Source of the DNA: CADCSY01 sp038255685
GTDB lineage: Bacteria; Actinomycetota; Acidimicrobiia; Acidimicrobiales; CADCSY01
Direction of reading: 5' to 3'
NCBI GenBank assembly: GCA_038255685.1
Contig: JBBSLC010000044.1
Span: 1-20,172 of the forward strand
Length of the DNA stretch: 20,172 nucleotides
Below the pieces are notes generated by a model that made no database searches, was not told the origin of the DNA, and was given only the letters and a program-made list of their open reading frames with translations. Below, one piece after another: positions 7,499 to 15,055 of the stretch. The stretch's first letter is position 1. Every line of letters begins with the position of its first letter. A program made the position numbers and the translations under genes.

Positions 7499-9268
7499 GT
7501 GACCGACCGGACGCCGTCCGCAGCGCCGGCAGACCCGATCCGCATCGCGAACTGCTCGGGCTTCTACGGCGATCGCCTGTCGGCGGCCCGGGAGATGGTC
7601 GAGGGCGGTGCGATCGACGTGCTCACCGGCGACTGGCTGGCCGAGCTCACGATGCTGATCCTCGCCCGCACCCGGGCGAAGCGGCCCGGCGGCGGCTACG
7701 CCCGGAGCTTCGTCACCCAGATGGACCAGGTGATGGGCACGTGCCTCGACCGTGGCATCAAGGTCGTGTCGAACGCTGGCGGCCTCGACCCCGAGGGCTG
7801 TGCGGAGGCCATCGCCGAGGTCGCCGCCACACTCGGCCTCTCCCCCACGATCGCCACGGTGAGCGGCGACGACCTCCTGTCCCGGCTGGACGAGCTCGAC
7901 CTCGTGCACTTCGAGACCGGCGAGCGGTTCGACGACCCTTCGAGCTTCATCAGCGCGAACGCCTACCTCGGCTGCTTCGGCATCGTCGAGGCGCTCTCCG
8001 CCGGCGCCGACATCGTCGTGACCGGCCGCACCACCGACGCAGCCATCGTGTGCGGGCCGGCGGCATGGCACCACGGATGGGCCCGTGACGACTGGGATGC
8101 GCTGGCCGGCGGGGTCGTCGCCGGCCACGTCATCGAGTGCGGCACGCAGGTGACCGGCGGCAACTACTCGTTCTTCACCGAGGTGGCGGGCATGGCGCGC
8201 ACGGGCTTCCCCTGGGCCGAGGTCGCCGCAGACGGATCGTGCGTCGTCGGGAAGCACGACGGCACGGGCGGTGAGGTGTCCGTCGGCACGGTGACGTCGC
8301 AGCTCCTGTACGAGATCGGTGGCCCGGCGTACCTCGGCCCTGACGTGACCGCCCGCTTCGACACCATCGAGCTCGAGCAGGTGGGGGCGGACCGGGTGCG
8401 GATCTCGGGCACGAGGGGCGAGCCGCCGCCGCCGACGCTGAAGGTCGCCATGAACGAGCTCGGCGGCTACCGCACCGACCTCGCCGTCGCCATCACCGGC
8501 CTCGACGTCGAGGCGAAGGCGACGCTCGTCGAGGAGGCGTTCTGGATCGCCTGCCCGCACCAGCCGAGCGACTTCGCCAGCGTCACCAGCCAGCTGGTCA
8601 GGACCGACAAGGCGGACCCGGCGAGCAACGAGGAAGCGGTCGCCGTCTGGAAGCTGACCCTGAAGGACCCCGACGAGCGCAAGGTCGGCCGGCCCGTGGC
8701 GGACGCCATGGTCGAGCTCGTGCTGGCGACGATCCCCGGCTTCTACACCGTGAGCGGCGGGCCGGGTGAGGGCCGCCCCTACGGGGTGTACCGGCCGGCG
8801 CTCGTCCACGCCGGCTCCGTCCCGCAGCACATCTCGCTGCTCGGCGGCGCTCGGACGGTCGTCGACTCCGTCGCGCCGTCCGGTGCGGTCGACGTGCAGC
8901 CGGCGTCAGGACCGGCGGCGCAGACGCCGGGGGGACCCACGGCGCGCGTGCCGATCGGTCGGGTCGTCGGGGCGCGGTCCGGCGACAAGGGTGGCAACGG
9001 CAACGTCGGCGTCTTCGCCCGCAGCGACGAAGCGTGGGCGTGGCTCGACGGGTTCCTCACCACCGAGCGCCTCCAGGTGCTGCTGCCGGAGACGGCCGAG
9101 CTGGAGGTCGAGCGGTTCCGCTTCCCGGCGATCCGCTCGCTCAACTTCGTCGTGCACGGCCTGCTCCAGGAGGGCGTCGCCGCGTCGACCCGCCAGGACG
9201 CTCAGGCGAAGAGCCTCGGCGAGTGGCTCCGAGCCCGCCACGTCGATGTCCCGACGGCGCTCCTCTGA
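7499..9268 (+). CDS. AtuA-family (DUF1446) acyclic terpene utilisation protein
   Basis: A 589-residue protein. Residues from about 15 form the AtuA/DUF1446 domain (IRIANCSGFYGDRLSAA, DVLTGDWLAELTM, SNAGGLDPEGC, ADIVVTGRTTDAA, TGGNYSFFTEV). The last ~110 residues are the separate C-terminal AtuA-like domain with GARSGDKGGNGNVGVF. This two-domain length is normal. AtuA is required for growth of pseudomonads on citronellol-type acyclic terpenes, but its biochemical role is not settled. The start is GTG 7499, giving an N-terminus close to the conserved domain; a longer in-frame stretch back to 7406 runs through the divergent promoter and is rejected. Its stop overlaps the next start (TGATG). In actinobacteria such genes often sit beside TIGR03084 and enoyl-CoA hydratase genes, as here, so the context supports branched or terpenoid acyl-CoA breakdown. 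Confidence 0.92.
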   Translation: MTDRTPSAAPADPIRIANCSGFYGDRLSAAREMVEGGAIDVLTGDWLAELTMLILARTRAKRPGGGYARSFVTQMDQVMGTCLDRGIKVVSNAGGLDPEGCAEAIAEVAATLGLSPTIATVSGDDLLSRLDELDLVHFETGERFDDPSSFISANAYLGCFGIVEALSAGADIVVTGRTTDAAIVCGPAAWHHGWARDDWDALAGGVVAGHVIECGTQVTGGNYSFFTEVAGMARTGFPWAEVAADGSCVVGKHDGTGGEVSVGTVTSQLLYEIGGPAYLGPDVTARFDTIELEQVGADRVRISGTRGEPPPPTLKVAMNELGGYRTDLAVAITGLDVEAKATLVEEAFWIACPHQPSDFASVTSQLVRTDKADPASNEEAVAVWKLTLKDPDERKVGRPVADAMVELVLATIPGFYTVSGGPGEGRPYGVYRPALVHAGSVPQHISLLGGARTVVDSVAPSGAVDVQPASGPAAQTPGGPTARVPIGRVVGARSGDKGGNGNVGVFARSDEAWAWLDGFLTTERLQVLLPETAELEVERFRFPAIRSLNFVVHGLLQEGVAASTRQDAQAKSLGEWLRARHVDVPTALL

Positions 9269-10047
9269 TGGACATCGCCGTCGTGGCCGCTGACCTGCGG
9301 CGCGAGCAGGAGGCGCTTGACGCCCTGGCGGCCGACCTGACCGATGAGCAGTGGGCGACCGCGACCCCGAGCCCGGGATGGACGGTGGCTGACCAGATCG
9401 GTCACCTCACGTACTTCGACGGGACAGCGGCACTCGCCATCGACGGGGCGGCCGCGTTCGAGCGCTCGCTCGAGGAGCTGGTCGCGGCGGGCGACGGCCG
9501 GGAGTCGATGACGCTCCTGCGCGACCTCGGGCCGACCGAGCTGCTCGCAGCGTGGCGGACGAACCGTGGCCTGCTGCACGAGCGGGCGGCACGGTTGGCC
9601 GTCGGGGACCGGGTTCCCTGGTACGGACCGTCGATGGGCGCTGCTTCGTTCCTCACCGCCCGGCTGATGGAGACGTGGGCCCACGGCCAAGACGTCGTCG
9701 ATGCCGTCGGAGGCGAGCGTCCGGCCACGGACCGCCTGCGCCACATCGCACAGCTCGGCTTCATCACGCGCGGTTGGACCTATGCCAACCGTGGGCTGGA
9801 GGCACCGGTCGCCGATGTCCAGCTCGAGCTCGACGGCCCGAACGGCGATGCGTGGCACTTCGGCGCGGATGGCGCAGCCGACCTTGTGCGCGGCTCGGCG
9901 CTCGACTTCTGCCTCGTCGTCACGCAGCGCCGCCACGTCGACGACACCGACCTGGAGATCACCGGCGAGGGCGCCAGGGACTGGCTCGCGAAGGCGCAGG
10001 TGTTCGCTGGGCCGCCGACCGACGGCCCTCGACCGAGGAGGGCGTGA
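9268..10047 (+). CDS. TIGR03084-family metal-binding protein (maleylpyruvate-isomerase/DinB fold)
   Basis: A 259-residue cytosolic protein that matches the TIGR03084 pattern along its length: PSPGWTVADQIGHLTYFD at residues about 34-51, PWYGPSMGAASFLTARLMETWAHGQDVVDAVG in the middle, then RLRHIAQLGF and the C-terminal ALDFCLVVTQRRHVDD and AKAQVFAGPP. The His in IGHL and the His in WAHGQD are the likely metal ligands, as in mycothiol-dependent maleylpyruvate isomerase, whose N-terminal fold it shares. The function of TIGR03084 proteins is not established; a mycothiol-linked isomerase or transferase is an inference. ATG 9268 overlaps the preceding stop by one base and its own stop overlaps the next ATG in the same way, so translation is coupled with both neighbours. 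Confidence 0.93.
   Translation: MDIAVVAADLRREQEALDALAADLTDEQWATATPSPGWTVADQIGHLTYFDGTAALAIDGAAAFERSLEELVAAGDGRESMTLLRDLGPTELLAAWRTNRGLLHERAARLAVGDRVPWYGPSMGAASFLTARLMETWAHGQDVVDAVGGERPATDRLRHIAQLGFITRGWTYANRGLEAPVADVQLELDGPNGDAWHFGADGAADLVRGSALDFCLVVTQRRHVDDTDLEITGEGARDWLAKAQVFAGPPTDGPRPRRA
10035..10042 (+). promoter_or_regulatory. Strong internal ribosome-binding site for enoyl-CoA hydratase
   Basis: GAGGAGGG lies 4 nt before ATG 10047, inside the end of the upstream gene. It is one of the few clear Shine-Dalgarno sequences in the window and contrasts with the leaderless first genes of transcripts. Confidence 0.7.
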
Positions 10048-10814
10048 TGCCCGTCGTCGAGACCCACCTCGAAGGCGGCGTCCTCACGATCACGCTCGCC
10101 GACGAGGCCAACCGCAACGCCCTCGGCAGCAGGCTGGTGGCCGAGCTGATGGAGGCGTGCGACGCAGCCGACGCCGACCCTGCGGTGCGCGTCGTGGTGC
10201 TGACGAACCGGGGCACGACGTTCTGCGCAGGCGCCGACCTCGCCGAGCGGTCATCGGACGGCAGCACCCCCGCAGCGGTGCGCAGCCCCGACGAGCTGTT
10301 CGGGAGGTACCGCCGCTCGCCGAAGCCGTACGTGGGGCGCATCGCCGGTCACTGCGTCGCCGGTGGCATGGGCCTGGCCGCGGCGATGGACATCTCCATC
10401 GCCGTCGAGGACGTGAAGATGGGCTTCACCGAGGTCCGCGTCGGTGTGGCCCCGGCGGTGATCTCGGTCGTCTGCCTGCCGAAGCTGCGGCCGATCGACG
10501 CCTCGTCGGCGTTCCTCCGAGGGAACCGGTTCCCCGCCAGCGAGGCGGCCCGCATGGGGCTCATCACCGCCGCGGTGCCGGCCGACCGGCTCGACGACGA
10601 GGTCGGTGCCGTCGTGGCAGACCTGCTGGCCGGGAGCCCGGCCGCCATCGCCGCAGCCAAGCAGCTGCTCGACCGGGTCCCTGGCATGCCGGTCGAGGAG
10701 GCGTTCGCCTGGACCGGCGAGCTCTCGAACCGTCTGTTCGCCACCGACGAGGCCAGAGAGGGCATGGCCGCGTTTCTCGAGAAGCGCCCAGCGCCATGGG
10801 TGGTGCGTCCCTGA
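10047..10814 (+). CDS. Enoyl-CoA hydratase, LiuC/AtuE-like (methyl- or isohexenyl-glutaconyl-CoA hydratase type)
   Basis: A 255-residue crotonase-fold enzyme. The oxyanion-hole loops are TTFCAGADLAE (about 58-67) and IAGHCVAGGMGLAAAMD (about 99-115). Glu129 in FTEVRVGVAPAVIS matches catalytic Glu164 of mitochondrial enoyl-CoA hydratase, while the Glu144 position is glycine (Gly109, GGMGLA in place of GGCELA). The segment TEVRxGxAPAVIS together with the glycine resembles LiuC/AtuE-type hydratases of the leucine and acyclic terpene pathways rather than housekeeping beta-oxidation hydratases. Family assignment is firm; the subgroup is from remembered motif patterns. The gene overlaps the TIGR03084 gene by one base and is followed by a 63-nt gap with a new promoter. 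The biotin-dependent carboxylase that normally acts just before such hydratases is not in the window. Confidence 0.93.
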   Translation: MPVVETHLEGGVLTITLADEANRNALGSRLVAELMEACDAADADPAVRVVVLTNRGTTFCAGADLAERSSDGSTPAAVRSPDELFGRYRRSPKPYVGRIAGHCVAGGMGLAAAMDISIAVEDVKMGFTEVRVGVAPAVISVVCLPKLRPIDASSAFLRGNRFPASEAARMGLITAAVPADRLDDEVGAVVADLLAGSPAAIAAAKQLLDRVPGMPVEEAFAWTGELSNRLFATDEAREGMAAFLEKRPAPWVVRP

Positions 10815-10854
10815 GCGACGGCTCTCGTCACGAAGTTCTTCTGGCAGCGGGGTT

Positions 10855-10871
10855 GACAGTTGTCCTAGGCT
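10855..10871 (+). promoter_or_regulatory. Internal promoter with an operator-like palindrome before the sulfatase genes
   Basis: A -10 box TAGGCT (10866-10871) is followed by 6 nt and the ATG at 10878, the same leaderless layout as elsewhere in the window. Just upstream, GACA-GT-TGTC (10855-10864) forms an inverted repeat in the spacer region, the right size and place for a TetR- or GntR-type repressor site. A TTGACA at 10853-10858 is only 7 nt from the -10 and cannot act as its -35. Confidence 0.45.
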
Positions 10872-10877
10872 GTCGTC

Positions 10878-10964
10878 ATGGCCGAGAAGGAACGCGTGCA
10901 CGGGTCCGTCGAGCGTGAGCTCCCCCGGAAGGTGATGGGCACGGCGCCGGAGCGGATCGCGTGA
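10878..10964 (+). CDS. 28-codon small ORF overlapping the sulfatase start
   Basis: An ATG at 10878 opens a 28-residue frame (starts MAEKERVHGS, ends APERIA) whose TGA overlaps the sulfatase GTG as GTGA. The peptide is highly charged, with no membrane segment or signal. The ATG lies 6 nt after a TANNNT -10 box, so it would be the first codon of a leaderless transcript, with the sulfatase translated by re-initiation. No family is recognised. It may be a functional small protein, or a leader ORF whose only job is to bring ribosomes to the sulfatase start, as seen for many short leaderless ORFs in mycobacteria. Too short for usual gene callers. The alternative is a chance frame, since the sulfatase has its own weak GGAG 8 nt before the GTG. 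Confidence 0.5.
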   Translation: MAEKERVHGSVERELPRKVMGTAPERIA

Positions 10965-13219
10965 GGCCCGAGCGCTTCGAAGGCAGCATCGGCCGAACCG
11001 TCGCCGACTCCGAGCCGTGGTTCGACGACCCGCCCCACCCCGGTGACGAAGCACCGAACGTCGTCGTGATCCTCCTCGACGACACCGGCTTCGCCCAGCT
11101 CGGCTGCTACGGCTCCAGCATCGACACGCCGAACATCGACGCCCTCGCTGCCGGAGGCCTGCAGTTCACGAACTTCCACGTGACACCGCTGTGCTCCCCG
11201 ACCCGCGCCGCCCTGCTCACCGGTCGGTCGCACCACACGGCGGGCATGCGGAGCGTGTCGAACTTCCGCACCGGCTTCCCGAACATGCTCGGCCACGTCT
11301 CGAGCCACACGGCGACGATGGCCGAGGTGCTGCGCGAGGTCGGCTACACCACCTTCGCCGTCGGCAAGTGGCACCTCGCACCGATGGAGGACTGCTCGGC
11401 GGCAGGCCCGTTCGACCACTGGCCGCTCGGCCGGGGCTTCGACAGGTTCTACGGCTTCCTCGAAGGCGAGACCGACCAGTTCCACCCCGAGCTCGTCTGC
11501 GACAACCACCCGGTCACACCGCCAGCCGGCCCCGACGACGGGTACCACCTGTCGGAGGACCTCGTCGACCAGGCGTTGCGGATGATCGCCGATGCGAAGG
11601 GCGTGCGCCCTGACCGCCCGTTCTTCACCTACCTCGCCTTCGGCGCCACGCACGCGCCGCACCAGGCACCGCCTTCGTACCTCGCCAAGTACCGGGGCGC
11701 CTTCGACGAGGGCTGGGACGTCGTGCGGCAGCGCTGGTTCGACCGCCAGCTGGAGCTCGGCGTGCTGCCGGCGGGCACGACGCTCTCGGCGCTGAACCCA
11801 GGGGTGCGCCCGTGGGCCGAGCTGAGCGACGACGAGCGGGCGCTCGCCGCCCGGCTGCAGGAGGCCTTCGCCGCCTTCCTCGACCACACCGACGACCAGA
11901 TCGGTCGCCTCGTGGACGGGCTCAGGCGCCTGGGGCAGCTCGACGACACGCTGCTCGTCTTCCTCACCGACAACGGTGCGTCCCAGGAGGGCGGCCCGCT
12001 GGGCGTGCTCCACGAGATGAAGTACTTCAACGGGATCCTCGAGGACCCGTCGGAGGCGGTGAAGCGGCTCGACGACCTCGGCGGCCCGCGCAGCCACACG
12101 AACTACCCGTGGGGCTGGGCACAGACCGGGAACTGCCCGTTCCGCTGGTACAAGCAGAACACCCACGAGGGCGGCGTCCACGTCCCGATGATCGTGCACT
12201 GGCCCAACGGGATCAGCGAGGACCAGCGAGGCTCGAAGCGAGACCAGTTCACGTACGTGAGCGACGTCGCCCCGACGATCTACGAGCTCCTCGGGGTCGA
12301 GGCGCCGGCCGTCTACCGCGGCGTCGAGCAGCAGCCCGTCACCGGGCACTCGTTCGCGTCCGTGCTCAACGATCCCACCGCGCCGGCGACGAACACGCTG
12401 CAGTACTTCGAGATGGCCGGCAGCCGGGCGCTCGTCGCCGGTGCGTGGAAGGCCGTGTGCCGCCACGAGCGGGGAGCTGACTTCGACACCGAGCCGTGGG
12501 AGCTCTACCACCTCGCCAGCGACCCCTCCGAGTGCGACGACCGGGCGGCGGCGGAGCCCGAGCGGCTCGCCGAGCTGGTCGCGCTGTGGTGGGAGGAGGC
12601 GGAGCGCCACGGCGTGCTCCCCCTCGACGAGCGCACCTTCGAGCTGTTCGGCGCCCGCTTCCGCGACCACTCGCCGCACCCCGCCTCGAAGCGCTACGTC
12701 TACCGGCCCCCGATGTCGCCCATGCCCGGACAGGCCTCGGCGGCACTCGGCGGGCGCAGCTTCGACCTCACCGCGACCGTGGAGCGCGCTGCTGGTGACG
12801 AGGGCGTGCTCTTCGCGACCGGCACGGAGAACTCCGGCTTCTCGTTCTTCGTGCAGGGTGACCGGCTGGTGCTCGACTACAACGCCTTCGGCGACCACGC
12901 CGTCGTGGCGTCGACGGTCCCGGTGCCCACCGGCCGCTCCTCGCTCGTGCTCCGCATGCGACGGCTGGGTGGCAACGGCCGCGCGACGATCGAGATCGAC
13001 GGGACGCCGTGTGGTGACGCCGAGCTCCCGCTCTTCATGCGGATGATGTCGTCGATCGGCCCGAGCGTCGGCTTCGACCACGGCTCCGCGGTGTCACCCC
13101 GCTACGACGCCCCCTTCCCGTTCACCGGCACGCTCGAGCAGGTGGAGATCCAGCTGCTCGAGCGGGCTGGCCCCGACGCGACTGCCGCGGTCGCCCGAGC
13201 AGAGATGAGTCGCCAGTGA
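10961..13219 (+). CDS. Arylsulfatase, Cys-type formylglycine-dependent
   Basis: A 752-residue sulfatase of the alkaline-phosphatase superfamily. The maturation motif is C78-S-P-T-R82, where Cys78 is converted to formylglycine. Metal and active-site residues are visible: Asp40-Asp41 in VVILLDDTGF, Lys136/His138 in GKWHLA, His231 in GATHAPH, Asp337-Asn338 in FLTDNGAS and Lys398 in WYKQNTHEGG. After about residue 590 a beta-rich C-terminal domain follows (FDLTATVERAAGDEGVLFA to GTLEQVEIQLLE), common to the roughly 750-residue actinobacterial sulfatases. The enzyme hydrolyses sulfate esters. No signal peptide is present, so the substrate must be imported or formed inside the cell. The start is GTG 10961; the family N-terminus (GSIGRTVADSEPW) begins nine codons later. 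Its stop overlaps the first dehalogenase start (GTGA). The formylglycine-generating enzyme is not in the window. Confidence 0.96.
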   Translation: MRPERFEGSIGRTVADSEPWFDDPPHPGDEAPNVVVILLDDTGFAQLGCYGSSIDTPNIDALAAGGLQFTNFHVTPLCSPTRAALLTGRSHHTAGMRSVSNFRTGFPNMLGHVSSHTATMAEVLREVGYTTFAVGKWHLAPMEDCSAAGPFDHWPLGRGFDRFYGFLEGETDQFHPELVCDNHPVTPPAGPDDGYHLSEDLVDQALRMIADAKGVRPDRPFFTYLAFGATHAPHQAPPSYLAKYRGAFDEGWDVVRQRWFDRQLELGVLPAGTTLSALNPGVRPWAELSDDERALAARLQEAFAAFLDHTDDQIGRLVDGLRRLGQLDDTLLVFLTDNGASQEGGPLGVLHEMKYFNGILEDPSEAVKRLDDLGGPRSHTNYPWGWAQTGNCPFRWYKQNTHEGGVHVPMIVHWPNGISEDQRGSKRDQFTYVSDVAPTIYELLGVEAPAVYRGVEQQPVTGHSFASVLNDPTAPATNTLQYFEMAGSRALVAGAWKAVCRHERGADFDTEPWELYHLASDPSECDDRAAAEPERLAELVALWWEEAERHGVLPLDERTFELFGARFRDHSPHPASKRYVYRPPMSPMPGQASAALGGRSFDLTATVERAAGDEGVLFATGTENSGFSFFVQGDRLVLDYNAFGDHAVVASTVPVPTGRSSLVLRMRRLGGNGRATIEIDGTPCGDAELPLFMRMMSSIGPSVGFDHGSAVSPRYDAPFPFTGTLEQVEIQLLERAGPDATAAVARAEMSRQ

Positions 13220-14115
13220 AGGTCCTCCGCACGCCCGACGAGCGCTTCGCAGACCTCCCGGGTTGGTCGCACGAGACCCGCTACGCCGAGGTCGGCGACG
13301 GCCTCCGGGCCGCCTACGTCGACGCCGGCCCGCCCGACGCCGACCCCGTGCTCCTGCTGCACGGCGAGCCGTCGTGGGGCTACCTGTACCGCCACGTCGT
13401 CGACGTGCTGGTGGCAGCCGGCCATCGCTGCGTCGTGCCCGACCTCATCGGGTTCGGTCGGAGCGACAAGCCCGCTGACACCGCCGACTACTCCTACGCC
13501 AGCCACGTGGCGTGGATGCGCCGCCTGCTCTTCGACGAGCTCGACCTGCGCCGGATCACCTACTTCGGCCAGGACTGGGGCGGACTCGTCGGGTTGCGCG
13601 TGCTGGCCGCAGACCCTGACCGCTACGCGCGGGTGTGCGTCGCCAACACCGGCTTGCCCACCGCCGATCGCCCGCTGAGCGAGGCGTTCCTCGCCTGGCA
13701 GGAGTACTCGAAGACCTCCCCGAGGTTCGAGATCGGAGAGATCGTCTCACGCGGGTGCGCCACGCCGTTGGCCCCCGAGGTGGTGGCGGCCTACGACGCG
13801 CCGTTCCCCGATGACGAGCACAAGGCCGGAGCCCGCATCTTCCCGTCGCTCGTGCCGACCAGCGTCGAGGAGCCGGCCCACGCCGACAACGTGGCTGCCT
13901 GGAAGGTGCTCGAGTCGTTCGACAAGCCGTTCCTCACGGCGTTCAGCGACAGGGATGCGGTGACGGCTGGCGGCGAACGCATCTTCCAGCACAAGGTGCC
14001 GGGGGCCAAGGACCAGCCCCACGTCACGGTCGAGGGCGCCGGCCACTTCCTCCAGGAGGACGCAGGGCCCGAGGTCGGCCGCATCCTCGTCGACCTCATC
14101 GCCCGCACGTCATGA
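13216..14115 (+). CDS. Haloalkane dehalogenase, DhlA-like (HLD-I), copy 1
   Basis: A 299-residue alpha/beta-hydrolase very similar in layout to DhlA of Xanthobacter, including the N-terminal RTPDERF, the oxyanion loop HGEPSWGYLYR, GFGRSDKP and QDWGG. The HLD-I active-site set is complete: nucleophile Asp120, halide-binding Trp121 and Trp161 (FLAWQEYS, the DhlA Trp175 position), acid Asp247 or Asp245 in FSDRDAVT, and base His277 in GAGHFLQED. The lid segment AYDAPFPDDEHKAGARIFP is also DhlA-like. Such enzymes hydrolyse carbon-halogen bonds to alcohol and halide without cofactors. Cytosolic. GTG 13216 overlaps the sulfatase stop and its own stop overlaps the second copy (ATGA). An epoxide hydrolase is less likely, as it would have lid tyrosines in place of the second tryptophan. 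Natural substrate unknown. Confidence 0.88.
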   Translation: MKVLRTPDERFADLPGWSHETRYAEVGDGLRAAYVDAGPPDADPVLLLHGEPSWGYLYRHVVDVLVAAGHRCVVPDLIGFGRSDKPADTADYSYASHVAWMRRLLFDELDLRRITYFGQDWGGLVGLRVLAADPDRYARVCVANTGLPTADRPLSEAFLAWQEYSKTSPRFEIGEIVSRGCATPLAPEVVAAYDAPFPDDEHKAGARIFPSLVPTSVEEPAHADNVAAWKVLESFDKPFLTAFSDRDAVTAGGERIFQHKVPGAKDQPHVTVEGAGHFLQEDAGPEVGRILVDLIARTS

Positions 14116-15020
14116 CACCCCCCGTCGTCCGCACCCCAGACGAACGCTTCGACGTGCTGCCCGACTGGCCGTTCGAGCCCCGCTACCTCGAGGTCGACGG
14201 CCTCCGGGTCCACTTCGTCGACGAGGGCCCGCGCGACGCCGAGCCCTTCCTGCTCGTCCACGGCGAACCGACGTGGGGCTACCTCTACCGGCGTTGGATC
14301 CCCCGCCTCGTCGACGCCGGCTACCGCGTCATCGTCCCGGACCACGTGGGCTTCGGGCGCAGCGACAAGGTCGTCGACGACGACTGGTACGTGATCGAGC
14401 GACACGTCGAGGTCCAGCGGGCCCTCATCGAGGCGCTCGACCTGCGCGACATCAACCTCTTCTGCCAGGACTGGGGCGGGCCGATCTCCCTGCGCAACGC
14501 CTGTGACATGACCGACCGGTACGCCCGGCTGTTCATCGGCAACACCTGGCTGCACCACGACGGCTACGAGTACACCGATGCGCTCCGCGCCTGGCGAGCC
14601 ATGGCCACCGAGCCACAGGGCTTCGGACCCGACATGCCGACGGGCAGGATCGTCGGCTTCGCTCGCCGCCGTCCCGATGGGGACCTCGACGCCCTCGCTG
14701 CGGCGTACGACGCCCCCTACGCCGACGTCGAGTCGAAGGCGGGCGCGCGGCGCTTCCCGTGGTGCTTGCCGTTCGCCGAGCCCGACGCCGGCGGCGCAGC
14801 GTGGCAGCAGCGCTGCTTCGAGCAGCTGCGGTCGTGGGGAGGCCCAGTCCACTTCGTGTGGGGTGACGCCGACGACGTGTTCACCTGGGCGTGGGCCGAG
14901 CGGTGGTCGTCGATGGTGCCCGGCGCCACGCTCGATCGCATCCCCGGCGCCGGCCACTTCCTCCAGGAGGAGGCTCCCGACGAGTGCGTCGACGCCGTGC
15001 TCGGGCAGCTGTCGCGCTGA
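14112..15020 (+). CDS. Haloalkane dehalogenase, DhlA-like (HLD-I), copy 2
   Basis: A 302-residue paralogue of the preceding protein, translationally coupled to it by ATGA. Shared blocks are VRTPDERFDVLP, HGEPTWGYLYRR, GFGRSDK, QDWGG and GAGHFLQEE. Nucleophile Asp120, Trp121 and Trp161 (ALRAWRAM) fall at the same residue numbers as in copy 1; the acid is Asp254 in VWGDADDVF and the base is His282. The lid differs clearly: FARRRPDGDLDALAAAYDAPY and GARRFPWCLPF replace the corresponding stretch of copy 1. The copies are therefore an old duplication with probably different substrate ranges rather than a recent tandem repeat. It is the last gene of the run. The same reservation about epoxide hydrolase or another alpha/beta-hydrolase activity applies. 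Confidence 0.87.
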   Translation: MTPPVVRTPDERFDVLPDWPFEPRYLEVDGLRVHFVDEGPRDAEPFLLVHGEPTWGYLYRRWIPRLVDAGYRVIVPDHVGFGRSDKVVDDDWYVIERHVEVQRALIEALDLRDINLFCQDWGGPISLRNACDMTDRYARLFIGNTWLHHDGYEYTDALRAWRAMATEPQGFGPDMPTGRIVGFARRRPDGDLDALAAAYDAPYADVESKAGARRFPWCLPFAEPDAGGAAWQQRCFEQLRSWGGPVHFVWGDADDVFTWAWAERWSSMVPGATLDRIPGAGHFLQEEAPDECVDAVLGQLSR

Positions 15021-15055
15021 GCTGAGGAACCCCGCAAGGGTCGCCTGGTATCGTC

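Noticed and set aside
7406..8830. Upstream extension of the M20 peptidase frame on the minus strand
   Set aside because: It is antisense to the AtuA gene and has no similarity to any peptidase domain; ATG 7405 with its own -10 box explains the start.
10853..10858. TTGACA as the -35 of the sulfatase-side promoter
   Set aside because: Only 7 nt separate it from the TAGGCT -10, far below the 16-18 nt needed. It is better explained as part of the palindrome.
10865..13081. A 738-codon minus-strand frame opposite the sulfatase
   Set aside because: Mirror frame of a GC-rich coding strand; the sulfatase has complete catalytic motifs and this frame none.
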